Assembly: GCF_000024325.1 (NCBI RefSeq)
Contig: NC_013223.1
Coordinates: 1,488,001-1,552,000, forward strand
From: Desulfohalobium retbaense DSM 5692
GTDB lineage: Bacteria > Desulfobacterota > Desulfovibrionia > Desulfovibrionales > Desulfohalobiaceae
Reading direction: 5' to 3'
Length of the DNA stretch: 64,000 bases
The position numbers and the translations under genes are program-made. Position 1 is the first letter of the stretch. Every line of letters begins with the position of its first letter. A model generated the notes under the pieces. It saw nothing but the letters and a program-made list of their open reading frames with translations, did not search any database and was not told the DNA's origin. Shown piece by piece: positions 17,148-26,822 of this stretch.

Positions 17148-17239
17148 AAGCATCCTGCGGCACAACTTCCAGACAAGCTGTCCTGTTTATATCCGCCGTC
17201 CATGGGCGGCGGTGCGGGCCTGAGAGGCCATAGCAGTGA

Positions 17240-17287
17240 ACGACAACGGCCGGCATCCTTTCATCCAGGGTTGCCGGCCGTTGTCGT
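17240..17287. terminator. hairpin between convergent genes
   Basis: ACGACAACGGCCGGCA (17240-17255) pairs perfectly with TGCCGGCCGTTGTCGT (17272-17287) around a 16-base loop, between the iron-sulfur flavoprotein gene and the endonuclease IV gene. It lacks a clear U-run, so terminator status is probable rather than certain. Confidence 0.55.
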
Positions 17288-17302
17288 GTGCAAAAAGGGC
17301 GA

Positions 17303-18154
17303 TCAGTGACGAACCAGATCCCATAGGGCCTGCATATTGGCCACATCCTCGTGCAGGTCCTTGCTCTTCGGGGTTTCCAGGATAAACGGAATCTGTGCCA
17401 ACGCGGGATCATTGACCACGTTGGCGAATCCCTGGGAACCGATCGTTCCCCGGCCGATATGCTCGTGGCGATCTTTCCGGCTCCCGAGTTCCCCCTTGGA
17501 ATCGTTACAATGAACGCACTGCAAGCGGTCGAGTCCGAGGATGCGTTCGAATTGGTCCCGGGTCTGCTGGTAGCCTTCTTCAGTGCGCAATTCGTAGCCG
17601 GCGGCAAAGACGTGGCAGGTGTCAAGGCAAACGCCGAGGCGCTCAGGATACTGGGAATGCTCGATGATCCAGGCCAGTTCCTCGAAGCGGGCGCCGAGGT
17701 TGGTGCCTTGTCCGGCCGTGGTTTCCAGCAGGACCATGCCCCGGCTGGTTTCCGATTCTGCAAAACAACGGTCCAAACGGTCCACGTAGCGTTGCAACCC
17801 CTTTTCCGGACCGTCGCCAAGATGCGAACCGGGATGGGTGACCAGACCTGATATGGACAGGGCCTCAATCCGCCGCAACTCTTCGGTAAAGGCGTGAATG
17901 GACTTCTGGACCGCCTCGTCTTTGTTCCCGGCCAGATTGATGAGATAGGAGTCGTGAGCGACCACAGGATACTCTCCCCAATCCTCCCAGGCAGCCAGAA
18001 AATCGGCGACTTCCTGGCTGCTGAGCGGCGGGATTTTCCATTGGCGCTGGTTGCGGGTAAAAATCTGCAGCGCTGTCCCCTGAACAGCCCGGATGTGCTC
18101 GAAGGCGTTACAGAGATTGCCGGCAATGGACATATGGGCCCCGAGATATTGCAT
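17303..18154 (-). CDS. nfo: deoxyribonuclease IV (AP endonuclease IV)
   Basis: 283-residue base-excision repair enzyme that cleaves 5' of abasic sites using three metal ions. The TIM-barrel metal ligands are evident: GAHMSIAGN, HDSYLINLAG, THPGSHLG, LLETTAGQG, GVCLDTCHVFAAGYE, HCNDSKGELGSRKDRHEHIG and ILETPK. Length and motif order match the family. It ends at the hairpin shared with the convergent flavoprotein gene; upstream lies repeat A copy 2. Confidence 0.96.
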   Translation of the reverse strand: MQYLGAHMSIAGNLCNAFEHIRAVQGTALQIFTRNQRQWKIPPLSSQEVADFLAAWEDWGEYPVVAHDSYLINLAGNKDEAVQKSIHAFTEELRRIEALSISGLVTHPGSHLGDGPEKGLQRYVDRLDRCFAESETSRGMVLLETTAGQGTNLGARFEELAWIIEHSQYPERLGVCLDTCHVFAAGYELRTEEGYQQTRDQFERILGLDRLQCVHCNDSKGELGSRKDRHEHIGRGTIGSQGFANVVNDPALAQIPFILETPKSKDLHEDVANMQALWDLVRH

Positions 18155-18171
18155 GAACGAGCCTCTCTGAC

Positions 18172-18313
18172 TGGTGAAAAATTTCGCCTACCGCAGGTCG
18201 TTCACCCCCCAAGGGACGGCGACAGAAAATTCATGGTCGCAGCCGAGATATTCGTACCGACGAGTCTGAACGTATTCCAGTTGCTACCATTTTGAAATCT
18301 TCAACGGCCTGCT
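18172..18313. repeat. family A dispersed structured repeat, copy 2
   Basis: About 142 bp, the most diverged copy. Shared blocks: TGGTGAAAAATTT, GCAGGTCGTTCA, CCAAGGGAC-GCGACA, GGTCGCAGC, ATTCGTACCGACGAG, TGAACGT and TTCAACGGCCTGCT. Its two ends are near-complementary (TGAAAAAT against ATCTTCA). It lies between the start of the endonuclease IV gene and the end of the DUF748 gene. Confidence 0.7.
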
Positions 18314-18379
18314 CTGCCTTGGCGTTGTCTGCTTGCGCTTGAGGGGCCGGATTCAGCCAGGCACCCCCAGCCCTACAAT

Positions 18380-21300
18380 TCAACCGTGGAGACCAAGGCG
18401 CACCCTGGCCTTGTCCTGCTCGGAGATGGCCGTGTCAGCACTCTTGCGAAAGACCTGTTCTGCCGCGACCTCCTGCTCAGCGATGAGAAAAGATTGGACC
18501 ACCGCAGTACGTTGCGCGGCCAAGGCCTGCAATTCATTGGCCGTGACCGCGATCGTAGCCCGGATGCGCTCTTCCATTGTCTCCAGGGAGAGATCCTCAT
18601 CTGCGGGCGCCTTGTCGCCGGCTTCGTTCAGGATTTTCTGATAAACCTGAACCACGTACTTTCGGTATTCCTCCTGATCACCAAAGGAGACCGCTCCAAT
18701 GTCCTGCGGCGCCACACCGGCCTGCTCCAATTCCCGATATTTCGCCCCTTTGATCCGGTTGTCGAAAGCACGGTCACGCATGGCCTGACGATCGGCTGCC
18801 GAATCGACCAGACCTGTGAGGTCGATCTGTAATCGAGGCCGTTTTTTCAGGGCTTCGGCCACGGTTTGGAGCTTGGTGCGGGCCATGTCCGTCAAATCGG
18901 CCCGACCCGGGGCAAAGGAGACGAAGCTGACATCCTCGCCGCTCCCGAACATGGAGCCGATGAAGCTGAAGGGCGCGGAGGCAATGTTCCGAAAAACCCC
19001 GATGATCGCCTTCATGATCACCCCGCCAAGGCGAAATCCGGGATCATTGAGGTCGCCTTCGACCGGAACGTTGAGGTCCATGTCCCCCTGGCCGTCCTGC
19101 AAGAGCGACAAGGCCAATTTGACCGGGATGTTCGGGGCATCGGGGTCGTCGACCTTCTCTCCCAGCACAAAACGTTCAAAGCGAAACGCATTGGAGGCCT
19201 GCAAGGTATTTTCCTTGGTTGCAATGGAGGATTCCCAGGAAAGCTGGCCGGTGGACACCGGATAGGCCAGATATTTGCGCAAATACGGACTCAAAGTGAC
19301 CATATCCAGATTGGACAGGGTCAGGGTCAGATCGGATTGCACTGGACGTGCAAACGGCGCGATTTGCCCCTGGAGATAGAGCGGGGCGTGGCCTTCGATC
19401 CCGGCTTTCAGCGTCAAGCGCGAGGGCTCGGGAGATCCCAGGACCAATTCGTCCAGCGAGGCGGAAATATCTTGCAACGAGGTGGACATGGCCGGAGAAA
19501 ATGTCTGATCGGCAAAGGCCACATACCCTTTTTCGACCTCAATCTGGTTCACAGCCAACTTACGTTCCCGAGCGTTTTCCTGTGGTGCGGACGTATCCGA
19601 TGCGCGAGGCGTGGCGGAGCGGGTGGCGTTTGTCTCGTGCGCCGGTTCGCCAGAGAAAACGGTACGGAGATTGAGTCGCCCGTTGGCATTGACCTTGAGG
19701 TCGGCGTAGGGTTCGACCAGTTGGACTTTGCGGATTGTGATGGCCTGCTCCGGCAGAGCCACGCTGAACCCGTTACACGCCAGTCGCGTGACCCCAAGCA
19801 GTGTATCGGGATCACCGCTGGCTCCGGCCTCGAACTCCTTGAGCGCCAAATCCCCGCTCAGCTGAGGCGCAATCCCGTCTCCAGGACGCAATTTCCAGGT
19901 CCCCGTTCCGTCTACAACCCCCCGGCGCAAGGAGAGTTGCATCGACCCCGGCACATACATCCGGCCGGCGCGGATATCGAGATCGTTCAGGGCAAAGGAG
20001 CCGGTCCCGGTCAGTGTTTTCGGATCCAGATTCCCGTCCAGGGTAAGATTCCCCCCGGTGTTCAGACTTCCGCTCAACGCCAATTCAAGGGGAGTGGCCA
20101 GGGCTGAATCGATATGCCGCAGCGCAAGATCGATGTCGGAAACAGTGAGTGCATCCGGACGGGGCGCGGCCTCATCCTGCCAGCGCACAGTCCAGTCGGC
20201 CAGAGTACTCTCCTGGACCCGGACCCGCCAGGCCGGGGAAGCGTCCGCTTTATCCCGGCCCGCCCCGGCGTGGGCCGAGGTTGCAGTCGAAGCTTTTTGG
20301 CTACCGACCTCTCCCAACAGGCGCATGAGGTGCAGCTGGCCGTCGGCATGACGCTGGAGATGGACCTTGCCGCCCTGCAGATCCACAGCCGCAATGTGCA
20401 CCGCTTGCCCATCAAGGCGCACTGTGCCGTTGGTCACATTCGCCTGCGGCAAAGAGAACAGTTCTGTGCCGAGTTGCGGATCACGCAGGCTCAGCCCCGA
20501 GATCGCAAGATCAGATCCAGCAAGATGCAACTGTTCATCGCTTTCAGGGGCGAAACGAAACGTGGTCCGCCCCTGGACTTGGCCTGAGGCGAGTTCAAAA
20601 GGCAGGGCAGGCTGGTAATAGGGCCCGTAGTGCGGCAGGGAGACTCCGTCAAACGCGAGTGAGCCGTTGGTCGCAAGCGCGGGGGCCAGACGCAGATCGC
20701 CTTTGACCTCAATTGTTTCTCCGGCCTTGGTCCGTGCCCGCGCCTGGAACGAGGCTGGGGAAGACGCGGTGGTGCTCAAATCACTGAGCGTTGCGTTCAG
20801 GGCAACCCTTTTCTCGATAGTCGAGGCGACACTGCGGTCCTCGAAACGGGCGATACCATTGGCGACGGTGAATGAGGCCAAGGAAAAGGCAAAAGGAGAG
20901 GAGGGCGGGTCAGGCGCTGTGGCATTGGCCGAAGCAGACGCCACGAAATAGCCGGCCCAATTGAGGTTTCCATCACCACGGCGCACCACTTTGGCAAAAG
21001 GGGCCTGCAGGCTGATGGCGTTCACCGTGGCCGTCTTTTCCAGCGGCGCAAAACGCTCGAGTTCCACCGCACCGGAGGCCAGTGAGACGACCGTGCCGTG
21101 TTCGGGTTCGCTCAGGGTACATTCGCTGATTGCGAGAGTCGCGTTGACAACAGGCATCCACGAGGAGTCCGGTTCCGAGGACCGTTCAAGGCCCACCCGT
21201 GTCGCGGCCCGCATTCCGTTCAAGTCCAGGGTGAACGGGGCCCCTGGCACGTCAAAACCGGCCGTTTGGACCTGCAGCCCACGACATTGAAGGTCCTCGA

Positions 21301-21622
21301 GCCGCAAAGCCAAATCGAGCAGGTCCCCAAATTGGAGATTCCCCTGCAAGCCGCCCATGGCAAGCACGGGATCTGAAAAATCAGCATCGCTGACCTCCAG
21401 GCCGCTAAGCTCAAAACGCCACGTAAAGGGGTTGAATGTGAGCTGGTCCAGAGCAACTTCTTTTTCCAGCCGCTCGGCGACCTGGTTTTCCAGAAGATAG
21501 CCTCCCAGCGCGGGTACCCCCCAGAATCCGGCTGCAGCGTAGAGTCCGAGCAGCAGACAGAAAAGAGCCAATGACCTTATGATCCAATGGAGCCGCTTCC
21601 AGCGCGCGCGAAGGTCTCCCAT
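18380..21622 (-). CDS. large AsmA-like / DUF748-domain envelope protein
   Basis: 1080-residue protein anchored by one N-terminal membrane helix (about 13-35), with a long periplasmic body of repeated beta-rich AsmA-like segments (FELSGLEVSDADF, GNLTLDGNLDPKTLTGTGSF, GYVAFADQTFSPA). The C-terminus carries an OmpA-like portion (VSFAPGRADLTDMARTKLQTV). DUF748/AsmA-type proteins form elongated grooves that are thought to carry phospholipids between membranes or influence outer-membrane composition. Start ATG 21622 follows AAGGGGCG. It appears monocistronic. The function is inferred from the family only. Confidence 0.85.
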   Translation of the reverse strand: MGDLRARWKRLHWIIRSLALFCLLLGLYAAAGFWGVPALGGYLLENQVAERLEKEVALDQLTFNPFTWRFELSGLEVSDADFSDPVLAMGGLQGNLQFGDLLDLALRLEDLQCRGLQVQTAGFDVPGAPFTLDLNGMRAATRVGLERSSEPDSSWMPVVNATLAISECTLSEPEHGTVVSLASGAVELERFAPLEKTATVNAISLQAPFAKVVRRGDGNLNWAGYFVASASANATAPDPPSSPFAFSLASFTVANGIARFEDRSVASTIEKRVALNATLSDLSTTASSPASFQARARTKAGETIEVKGDLRLAPALATNGSLAFDGVSLPHYGPYYQPALPFELASGQVQGRTTFRFAPESDEQLHLAGSDLAISGLSLRDPQLGTELFSLPQANVTNGTVRLDGQAVHIAAVDLQGGKVHLQRHADGQLHLMRLLGEVGSQKASTATSAHAGAGRDKADASPAWRVRVQESTLADWTVRWQDEAAPRPDALTVSDIDLALRHIDSALATPLELALSGSLNTGGNLTLDGNLDPKTLTGTGSFALNDLDIRAGRMYVPGSMQLSLRRGVVDGTGTWKLRPGDGIAPQLSGDLALKEFEAGASGDPDTLLGVTRLACNGFSVALPEQAITIRKVQLVEPYADLKVNANGRLNLRTVFSGEPAHETNATRSATPRASDTSAPQENARERKLAVNQIEVEKGYVAFADQTFSPAMSTSLQDISASLDELVLGSPEPSRLTLKAGIEGHAPLYLQGQIAPFARPVQSDLTLTLSNLDMVTLSPYLRKYLAYPVSTGQLSWESSIATKENTLQASNAFRFERFVLGEKVDDPDAPNIPVKLALSLLQDGQGDMDLNVPVEGDLNDPGFRLGGVIMKAIIGVFRNIASAPFSFIGSMFGSGEDVSFVSFAPGRADLTDMARTKLQTVAEALKKRPRLQIDLTGLVDSAADRQAMRDRAFDNRIKGAKYRELEQAGVAPQDIGAVSFGDQEEYRKYVVQVYQKILNEAGDKAPADEDLSLETMEERIRATIAVTANELQALAAQRTAVVQSFLIAEQEVAAEQVFRKSADTAISEQDKARVRLGLHG

Positions 21623-22001
21623 GTAAACGCCCCTTGTGGAGGTTGATCGTACAACGCGGAGCAAGGACATACACCCTGATTCCCACACGATACGACCTGG
21701 ATAGGAGATTTAAAGGCAAAAATAAAGGAAGTTCTTCAACCAGCTTACGTCAGAGCCGAAACAGACGCCCTTGAATGTCTCACCTTTGTGCGCGTAGGGG
21801 CAAAGCCGGCCCCAAAAACGAGACACCTTCTCGTGACAGGACGCGAAGAAGATCACAAGGGACAAACCGCTTGCCGAGTCCGGGATACCAAAGCGGGGCG
21901 GGACCGGAAAACATATCCCGGGAAACCGAAAACACAGGCCCAGGGACGGAACATAAAAAGGCAGTTCAAGCACACCGCTTGAACTGCCTTATTTTTTGAA
22001 T
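21623..22001. other. 379-bp interval with tRNA terminator
   Basis: Between the DUF748 gene and tRNA-Met. It contains the terminator at 21958-21990. No credible gene is seen; one minus-strand frame of 87 codons (21710-21973) runs through the terminator and has no ribosome site. Confidence 0.4.
21958..21990. terminator. bidirectional terminator downstream of tRNA-Met
   Basis: AAGGCAGTTCAAG (21958-21970) pairs with CTTGAACTGCCTT (21978-21990), seven-base loop, with A-rich and T-rich flanks on either side. It ends the tRNA transcript on the minus strand. Confidence 0.85.
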
Positions 22002-22078
22002 TGGTAGCGAGGGAGGGACTTGAACCCCCGACACTGCGGATATGAGCCGCATGCTCTGACCACCTGAGCTACCTCGCC
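22002..22078 (-). tRNA. tRNA-Met (CAT), elongator type
   Basis: 77-nt cloverleaf read on the minus strand with encoded CCA. Acceptor GGCGAGG/CCTCGCT, D-arm GCTC...GAGC, anticodon stem TGCGG/CCGCA with loop CTCATAT (anticodon CAT), T-arm GGGGG-TTCAAGT-CCCTC. The acceptor starts with a G-U pair rather than the C-A mismatch of initiators, so it is the elongator; lysidine-modified tRNA-Ile2 is the alternative for a CAT anticodon. Confidence 0.93.
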
Positions 22079-22146
22079 CCGTCAAGAAGCGGTTTTATAG
22101 GTGGATCCCCCTTAAATGTCAAGGACAAAATGCGAAGTTTTTCTGT

Positions 22147-23025
22147 CTACTTGCAGACCCACAACGACGCGCCGGTGATCTGCGAACACAGGCTGCGTGA
22201 AACCGAGCCCATGAAGAAGCGGCCCATTAACCCGCGGTGTTCCTCGCCACTGCTGCCCACAGCCACGGCCGCATACCGTTTGGCGTCGGTTTCCTGGACG
22301 ATGGCCGAGGCGGGATCGCTGCCGGTCAGCACTTGGGTCTGGATACGCTTGGCGTCGACGCCGTTTTCTTCGAGCATGCTCTGGGCGCTGCGAAAGACCG
22401 AGGCCGGATCCGGCCCGCCCTTGGTTTGGACGTGGCACAAGGTGATCGGATGGACCTCTTCAGCGAGCATGAACCCCACGTGGTCAGCCATGCGCAAGGA
22501 AGGATTAGAGCCGTCGACACAAAGCAGAACGCCGAAACGTTCCAGACCGATCTCCCGATTGATCCAGATGGGGACCGTCAATGTCTCCTCCAGGATCTGC
22601 TTGGAAATACTGTCACTGAGCATTTCTTCAAACCGGGAAATGCCACGCCGGCCCAGGAGAATCGCGTCGTAAAGACCTTTTTCCCCCTCCTGACCGATGT
22701 CCTTGACCGTGGTGTTGAAGGACCGAAAGCGAAAAATCGTGGAGATATTGCTCGGCGGAATCCCGGCGGCCAGCAATTTTTCCCAGGCCCGCTCCAGGGC
22801 GGCCCGGCCCTTTTTCTGGTATTGCGCGCTTTGCCGGGTGACCTCGGTGCGCTTCTCACCAGTTGGGGTCTTTCCAGAGGTGCCCAGAATATCTTCGGGA
22901 TTGGGGGCCACATACATTAAAGTGATCTTGACCACTCCCTTGTGGCTGAAAAACTGGCCGACGAACTGAACAGCGCTGTGACTGCTCGCATCGTCACTGA
23001 CCGTAAGAAGCAGGTGCTTTTCCAT
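22147..23025 (-). CDS. tandem universal stress protein (two UspA domains)
   Basis: 292-residue cytoplasmic protein made of two UspA-like alpha/beta domains (about 1-148 and 155-292). The first begins MEKHLLLTVSDDASS, the second at GVLLCVDGSNPS. The C-terminal domain ends with the nucleotide-loop-like AVAVGSSGEEHRGLMGRFFMGSVS, consistent with the G-2x-G-9x-G(S/T) ATP-binding type. GGAGG precedes ATG 23025, and the start overlaps the metallophosphoesterase gene end by 32 bp, so the two are coupled. Role: stress survival, mechanism unknown. Confidence 0.9.
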   Translation of the reverse strand: MEKHLLLTVSDDASSHSAVQFVGQFFSHKGVVKITLMYVAPNPEDILGTSGKTPTGEKRTEVTRQSAQYQKKGRAALERAWEKLLAAGIPPSNISTIFRFRSFNTTVKDIGQEGEKGLYDAILLGRRGISRFEEMLSDSISKQILEETLTVPIWINREIGLERFGVLLCVDGSNPSLRMADHVGFMLAEEVHPITLCHVQTKGGPDPASVFRSAQSMLEENGVDAKRIQTQVLTGSDPASAIVQETDAKRYAAVAVGSSGEEHRGLMGRFFMGSVSRSLCSQITGASLWVCK

Positions 23026-24172
23026 CGGTGCCTCCAGCGGCTTCTGCAGTGGGTAGAATATCGAGAACAAGGGCTTCCGGGGGAGCCAGAACACGGAACG
23101 GCGGCCCCCAGGTTCCGGCGCCCCGGGAGACGATGAGGTGCCGGCTGCCCTCGGAGTATATACCGTTTATATGCGGATAGGCCAGTCGGACAACCCAGGA
23201 AAAGGGGAACATCTGACCGCGATGGGTGTGGCCGCTGAGCATGAGGTCCACATCCTCCGGAACGTCGTCGGGCCATCCCCGGGGAGAGTGGGAAAGGAGG
23301 ATATGGACAACATCCTCTCCCGGGTTGTCCGAGGCCTCGGCCAGCGCAGGGGACAGCCGTGCGCTCAAGGACCGTTGTCCCAAGGCCGGGTCGTTGACGC
23401 CGGTCACGCGCAAAGGGGTACTGGGGTTGAGGAGGCGACTTGCATTTTGCAAAACCCGGACACCGGCTTGCTCGTAAAAGGCGAGCGAAGCGTCGACTCC
23501 GGAATAGACCTCGTGATTGCCCAAGACTGCCCAAACGGGAAATTGTCGACTCAAACGGCGCACGAGATCCAGTTCCCGCTCCAGGAAACCGGTGTGGTCG
23601 TTGAGCAGATCCCCCCCGATACAGACCAGGTCCGGTTCGATACGCTCGCAGAGGCGGACGAGTTCCTCCAGACGGCCGAACGAAGGCATCAATCCCAGAT
23701 GGAGATCGGAAAAGAAGACCAGGCGCAGCGGCGCAGCGGCTTGGGCCAAAGGGATTTCATGCCGGGTCACGTCGAAACGCTCCCTGGCCTCATACACGCC
23801 GTAGGCCAAAACAAGGCAGACAAGGGCCACCCCAGCCCAGAACCACGCCGCTCGCGGTGCGAAAACAGATTGCAGGGAAGCCGGTCCCCAGTGCAGGGCC
23901 ACCCAGCCCACAGCGTATACTGTTTGGACGCAAAACAGGTAAAAAAGGACCCCGAGCCAGATATACGTCGCCCACCAGATCGATGTCAGCGCCCAGCGCG
24001 GCAGCCAATCCGGCACCAAGGCTGCCCACAACGGCGTCAGGCTCAAAAAAAGGGTCAACGGCAGGGCCGCGCTCCAGGCTCGGGCCGAAAACCCCAATTG
24101 CAGGCCGGAAAGACCAAAAACGACGATGTGCATCAGCCAATAGACAAGGAAAAAAACGACCAAAAACCACAT
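22994..24172 (-). CDS. membrane-anchored metallophosphoesterase (YaeI-like)
   Basis: 392 residues: four N-terminal membrane helices (about 1-125) followed by a calcineurin-like phosphoesterase domain (about 145-370) with all metal motifs: FFSDLHLG, GGDLLND, LGNHEVY, LLSHSPR and SGHTHRGQ. This arrangement is that of the YaeI/YkuE group, proposed to hydrolyse phospholipid pyrophosphates; the substrate here is not known. Stop codon and downstream USP start overlap by 32 bp, and the upstream pseudouridine synthase stop is three bases before its ATG, implying one operon. Confidence 0.9.
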   Translation of the reverse strand: MWFLVVFFLVYWLMHIVVFGLSGLQLGFSARAWSAALPLTLFLSLTPLWAALVPDWLPRWALTSIWWATYIWLGVLFYLFCVQTVYAVGWVALHWGPASLQSVFAPRAAWFWAGVALVCLVLAYGVYEARERFDVTRHEIPLAQAAAPLRLVFFSDLHLGLMPSFGRLEELVRLCERIEPDLVCIGGDLLNDHTGFLERELDLVRRLSRQFPVWAVLGNHEVYSGVDASLAFYEQAGVRVLQNASRLLNPSTPLRVTGVNDPALGQRSLSARLSPALAEASDNPGEDVVHILLSHSPRGWPDDVPEDVDLMLSGHTHRGQMFPFSWVVRLAYPHINGIYSEGSRHLIVSRGAGTWGPPFRVLAPPEALVLDILPTAEAAGGTDGKAPASYGQ

Positions 24173-24175
24173 CGG

Positions 24176-24889
24176 TTACCGCCCCGCTGTCCAAGAGGGC
24201 TGCCCGGACCCGGGAATCCGTGGCCAAGCGAGTTCTTCCGGACGGCTCCAGGCCGCAAGGACCTCGCTACCGTCCGGGTCCAGAAAATGTTCTCCATGTC
24301 GTGGCGGTGTCCAGAACGAATACCGCTCCCCGTCAAGTTCAAAACTGACGGCCATGGCGTGCAGATAACAGCGGTCCTGGGAGTGGTTGCGTGGACCATA
24401 GAGGGGATCGCCGAGGATCGGTGCCCCGAGACTTTTTAACGCAACGCGCAATTGGTGGGTTTTGCCGCTTTGGGGACGAAGCAGAAAGGCACGTTTGCCG
24501 CCACTCCAGGCCCGGCTGACAAATTGGGTCACGGCTGGATTTTCGCGGCTGCGCTCCAGGCGCCAGGTACCGCGCCGGCTGCGCCGCATATCCCCGATGA
24601 CCGTGCCCTGTTTTTTCCGCGGTCGCTTTGCACTCAAGGCCAGGTAGAACTTGTCGATCCGATGCGCACTGAACAGTTCCCCCATACTCCGGGCCGTTTC
24701 CCGGTCCTTGGCCAACAAAAGCAACCCGGAGGTGACCTTGTCCAAGCGGTGCAAAGGGAACAATCGGATTCGGTAAGCCGATTGTACGGCCCGGATCACC
24801 CCTGACGACCCGTTGTCGGTGTGGCAATCCACCCCCGGATCTTTGTGGATGCAGAGAAAACGTTCGTCTTCGGCAATGGTTTCGTACAT
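24176..24889 (-). CDS. RluA-family pseudouridine synthase (no S4 domain)
   Basis: 237-residue RNA-modifying enzyme isomerising uridine to pseudouridine. The catalytic Asp is in HRLDKVTSGLLLLAK; other RluA motifs are DKFYLALSAKRP, LRPQSGKTHQLRVALKSLG and ILGDPLYGP. There is no N-terminal S4 RNA-binding domain, as in the short RluA subgroup that modifies tRNA or 23S rRNA. The start is ATG 24889 with GGGAG upstream. First gene of a run with the metallophosphoesterase and universal stress protein. The target RNA is not predictable. Confidence 0.9.
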   Translation of the reverse strand: MYETIAEDERFLCIHKDPGVDCHTDNGSSGVIRAVQSAYRIRLFPLHRLDKVTSGLLLLAKDRETARSMGELFSAHRIDKFYLALSAKRPRKKQGTVIGDMRRSRRGTWRLERSRENPAVTQFVSRAWSGGKRAFLLRPQSGKTHQLRVALKSLGAPILGDPLYGPRNHSQDRCYLHAMAVSFELDGERYSFWTPPRHGEHFLDPDGSEVLAAWSRPEELAWPRIPGSGQPSWTAGR

Positions 24890-25221
24890 AGCTCCCGCAC
24901 ACGAAAATTGGTCAATTTTCCTGCCTCTACCCTGCCTGGGACCGGAAAACAACAGCGAAATTGCAGAGAAGTGGCCTGGTACAATCAGGCCCCGGCACGG
25001 ACCGGGGCAAAGTCCCCAGAGATCCAAACGGGGAAACCAGGCGTGGATCCAGGGCGGATCCAGCAACCGCAACCCGTTGCGAACCCCGCTTCTGGTGCTG
25101 ATCGCAAAAAGGACTCGGGGAGTAAAGGAGGCACAACAGGAACAGGAAGGGCACCTGCGGCCTGGCGGGGGTGACCAGGTGTGCTAGAGGGGTGTTGCCG
25201 GCAGGCTTTTGCGACGGGTTG
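24890..25221. other. 332-bp interval without recognised gene
   Basis: Lies between uppP and the pseudouridine synthase gene, both on the minus strand. I see no hairpin with a U-run and no credible coding frame. It must contain the pseudouridine synthase promoter. Confidence 0.4.
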
Positions 25222-26016
25222 CTAGGAGAGCAGAACAAGGACCAGCGGGGCGATGACCAGCCGGTACCAGGCAAAGGGACGCAGGGTGGTCACCGCCAGC
25301 AGACGGATAAAGACCTTCACCGCAGCCCAGGCCGCTAGAAAAGAGACCACAAAGCCAACGCCAAGAAAGAGGAAATCCTCGGCTGAAAAGAGGCCGTAAT
25401 TGCCGAGCATATCGAATCCCGTGGCCGCGACCATGATCGGCACAGCAGCAATGAAAGAATATTCAGCAGCGACTTTGCGCCTGGCACCGAGAAGCATCCC
25501 CCCCATGATGGTCGCGGCGGAACGGGAAAAACCGGGCCACAGGGCCAAACATTGGAAGCAGCCGATGCCCAGGGCCAGCCATGGCGTCAGGGAGTCCAGC
25601 GAATCGACCCGAGGCCGGCGCGGCAAGGCCTCGACAAGCAGAATCGCCAGAGCTCCCACCCCGAGGGCCCAGGCCACGGTCACCGGACCGAACAAATGGG
25701 TCTTGATGGCGTCATGCACCGCCAGACCGAGAAGACTGGCTGGTAGCGAGGTTAAAAACAGCAACCATAGACCACGCACCCCGGAAAAAGCTTCTTCGGC
25801 CCGTGGCCGGAGCAGTCCCCAAAAGCGGCGGCGGTAGAGCACGACCACCGCCAAAATGGCCCCAAGCTGGATCACGACCTCGAAGGTTGCAGCCTTGGTC
25901 CCGGTAAACCCGAGCCAATGCCCGGTAATGATCAGGTGTCCGGTGGAGGAGACCGGGAGAAATTCCGTCAGCCCCTCGACAATGCCCAAAACGGCGGCAA
26001 CAAGCAGATTGTCCAT
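25222..26016 (-). CDS. uppP: undecaprenyl-diphosphate phosphatase (BacA/UppP)
   Basis: 264-residue, eight-helix membrane enzyme recycling undecaprenyl diphosphate to the monophosphate lipid carrier for peptidoglycan and other envelope polymers; it also confers bacitracin tolerance. The two signature loops are present: EGLTEFLPVSSTGHLII near the N-terminus and PGFSRSAATIMGG in the middle. The start ATG overlaps the stop of the ABC ATPase gene (TGATG), so it is translationally coupled to an amino-acid transport operon, an uncommon neighbour. Confidence 0.95.
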   Translation of the reverse strand: MDNLLVAAVLGIVEGLTEFLPVSSTGHLIITGHWLGFTGTKAATFEVVIQLGAILAVVVLYRRRFWGLLRPRAEEAFSGVRGLWLLFLTSLPASLLGLAVHDAIKTHLFGPVTVAWALGVGALAILLVEALPRRPRVDSLDSLTPWLALGIGCFQCLALWPGFSRSAATIMGGMLLGARRKVAAEYSFIAAVPIMVAATGFDMLGNYGLFSAEDFLFLGVGFVVSFLAAWAAVKVFIRLLAVTTLRPFAWYRLVIAPLVLVLLS

Positions 26017-26822
26017 CACAGGGAACGCTCCAAAAAGCTGCGGATCCGATCGCTGTCGAGATGGTTTTCAAAAAATTCCGTCGGGGTTCCCTGAGCCACA
26101 AAGCGGCCGTCTTCCATGAAAATGACCCTGTCAGCCATCTCCCGGGCAAAGCCCATCTGATGAGTAACCACGATCATGGTCATGCCCTCGTCGGCCAAGG
26201 TCTTGATGGCGTCGAACACCTCACCGACAAGTTCCGGGTCCAACGCGGAAGTCGGTTCGTCAAAAAGCATGAGCTTGGGCCGCATGGCCAGGGCCCGGGC
26301 AATGGCCACCCGTTGTTTCTGGCCGCCGGAAAGCGTGGCCGGATAGATGTCCTTTTTGTCCGTAAGCCCCACTTTTTGAAGCATATCCAGGGCCACATTC
26401 CGGCATTCCTGCAGCGGCTTCTTCTGCACCGTGCGCGGGCCTTCCATGACATTTTCCATAACCGTCATGTGCGGAAAAAGGTAAAAATGTTGAAAGACCA
26501 TCCCGATTTCCGAGCGCAACTGACTGATGCGCTTGGGCTTGTCCAGGACCCGGCGCCCCTTCTTTTCGACATAGCCGACCTCGCGGCCTTCGAAATAAAT
26601 GGCCCCGCCGTCGATTTCCTCCAGAAAGTTGACGGCACGCAACAGGGTCGATTTCCCCGAACCCGAAGGACCGATAATCACGACCCGTTCCTGGGGATCG
26701 AGCTCCAGAGAAACGTGGTCAACCGCGGTGAGATCTCCATATCGTTTGACGATATCCTTGAGAGAAATCAGCGGGGTCTGCACGTTCTGGCCGTTAGTGG
26801 GAGGGGGTGTATCTGTTTTCAT
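26016..26822 (-). CDS. polar amino-acid ABC transporter ATPase (GlnQ/HisP type)
   Basis: 268-residue ATPase powering amino-acid uptake. Walker [14 protein letters not shown]-loop [15 protein letters not shown], signature [15 protein letters not shown], Walker [13 protein letters not shown] and the H-loop VTHQ are intact. ATG 26822 gives the standard length plus about 20 extra Thr/Pro-rich N-terminal residues, and overlaps the permease gene by 29 bp. Third gene of the operon binding protein - permease - ATPase - uppP. Confidence 0.96.
   Translation of the reverse strand: MKTDTPPPTNGQNVQTPLISLKDIVKRYGDLTAVDHVSLELDPQERVVIIGPSGSGKSTLLRAVNFLEEIDGGAIYFEGREVGYVEKKGRRVLDKPKRISQLRSEIGMVFQHFYLFPHMTVMENVMEGPRTVQKKPLQECRNVALDMLQKVGLTDKKDIYPATLSGGQKQRVAIARALAMRPKLMLFDEPTSALDPELVGEVFDAIKTLADEGMTMIVVTHQMGFAREMADRVIFMEDGRFVAQGTPTEFFENHLDSDRIRSFLERSL

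Noticed and set aside
21710-21973. 87-codon minus-strand frame near the tRNA
   Set aside because: Passes through the tRNA terminator hairpin and lacks a ribosome site.
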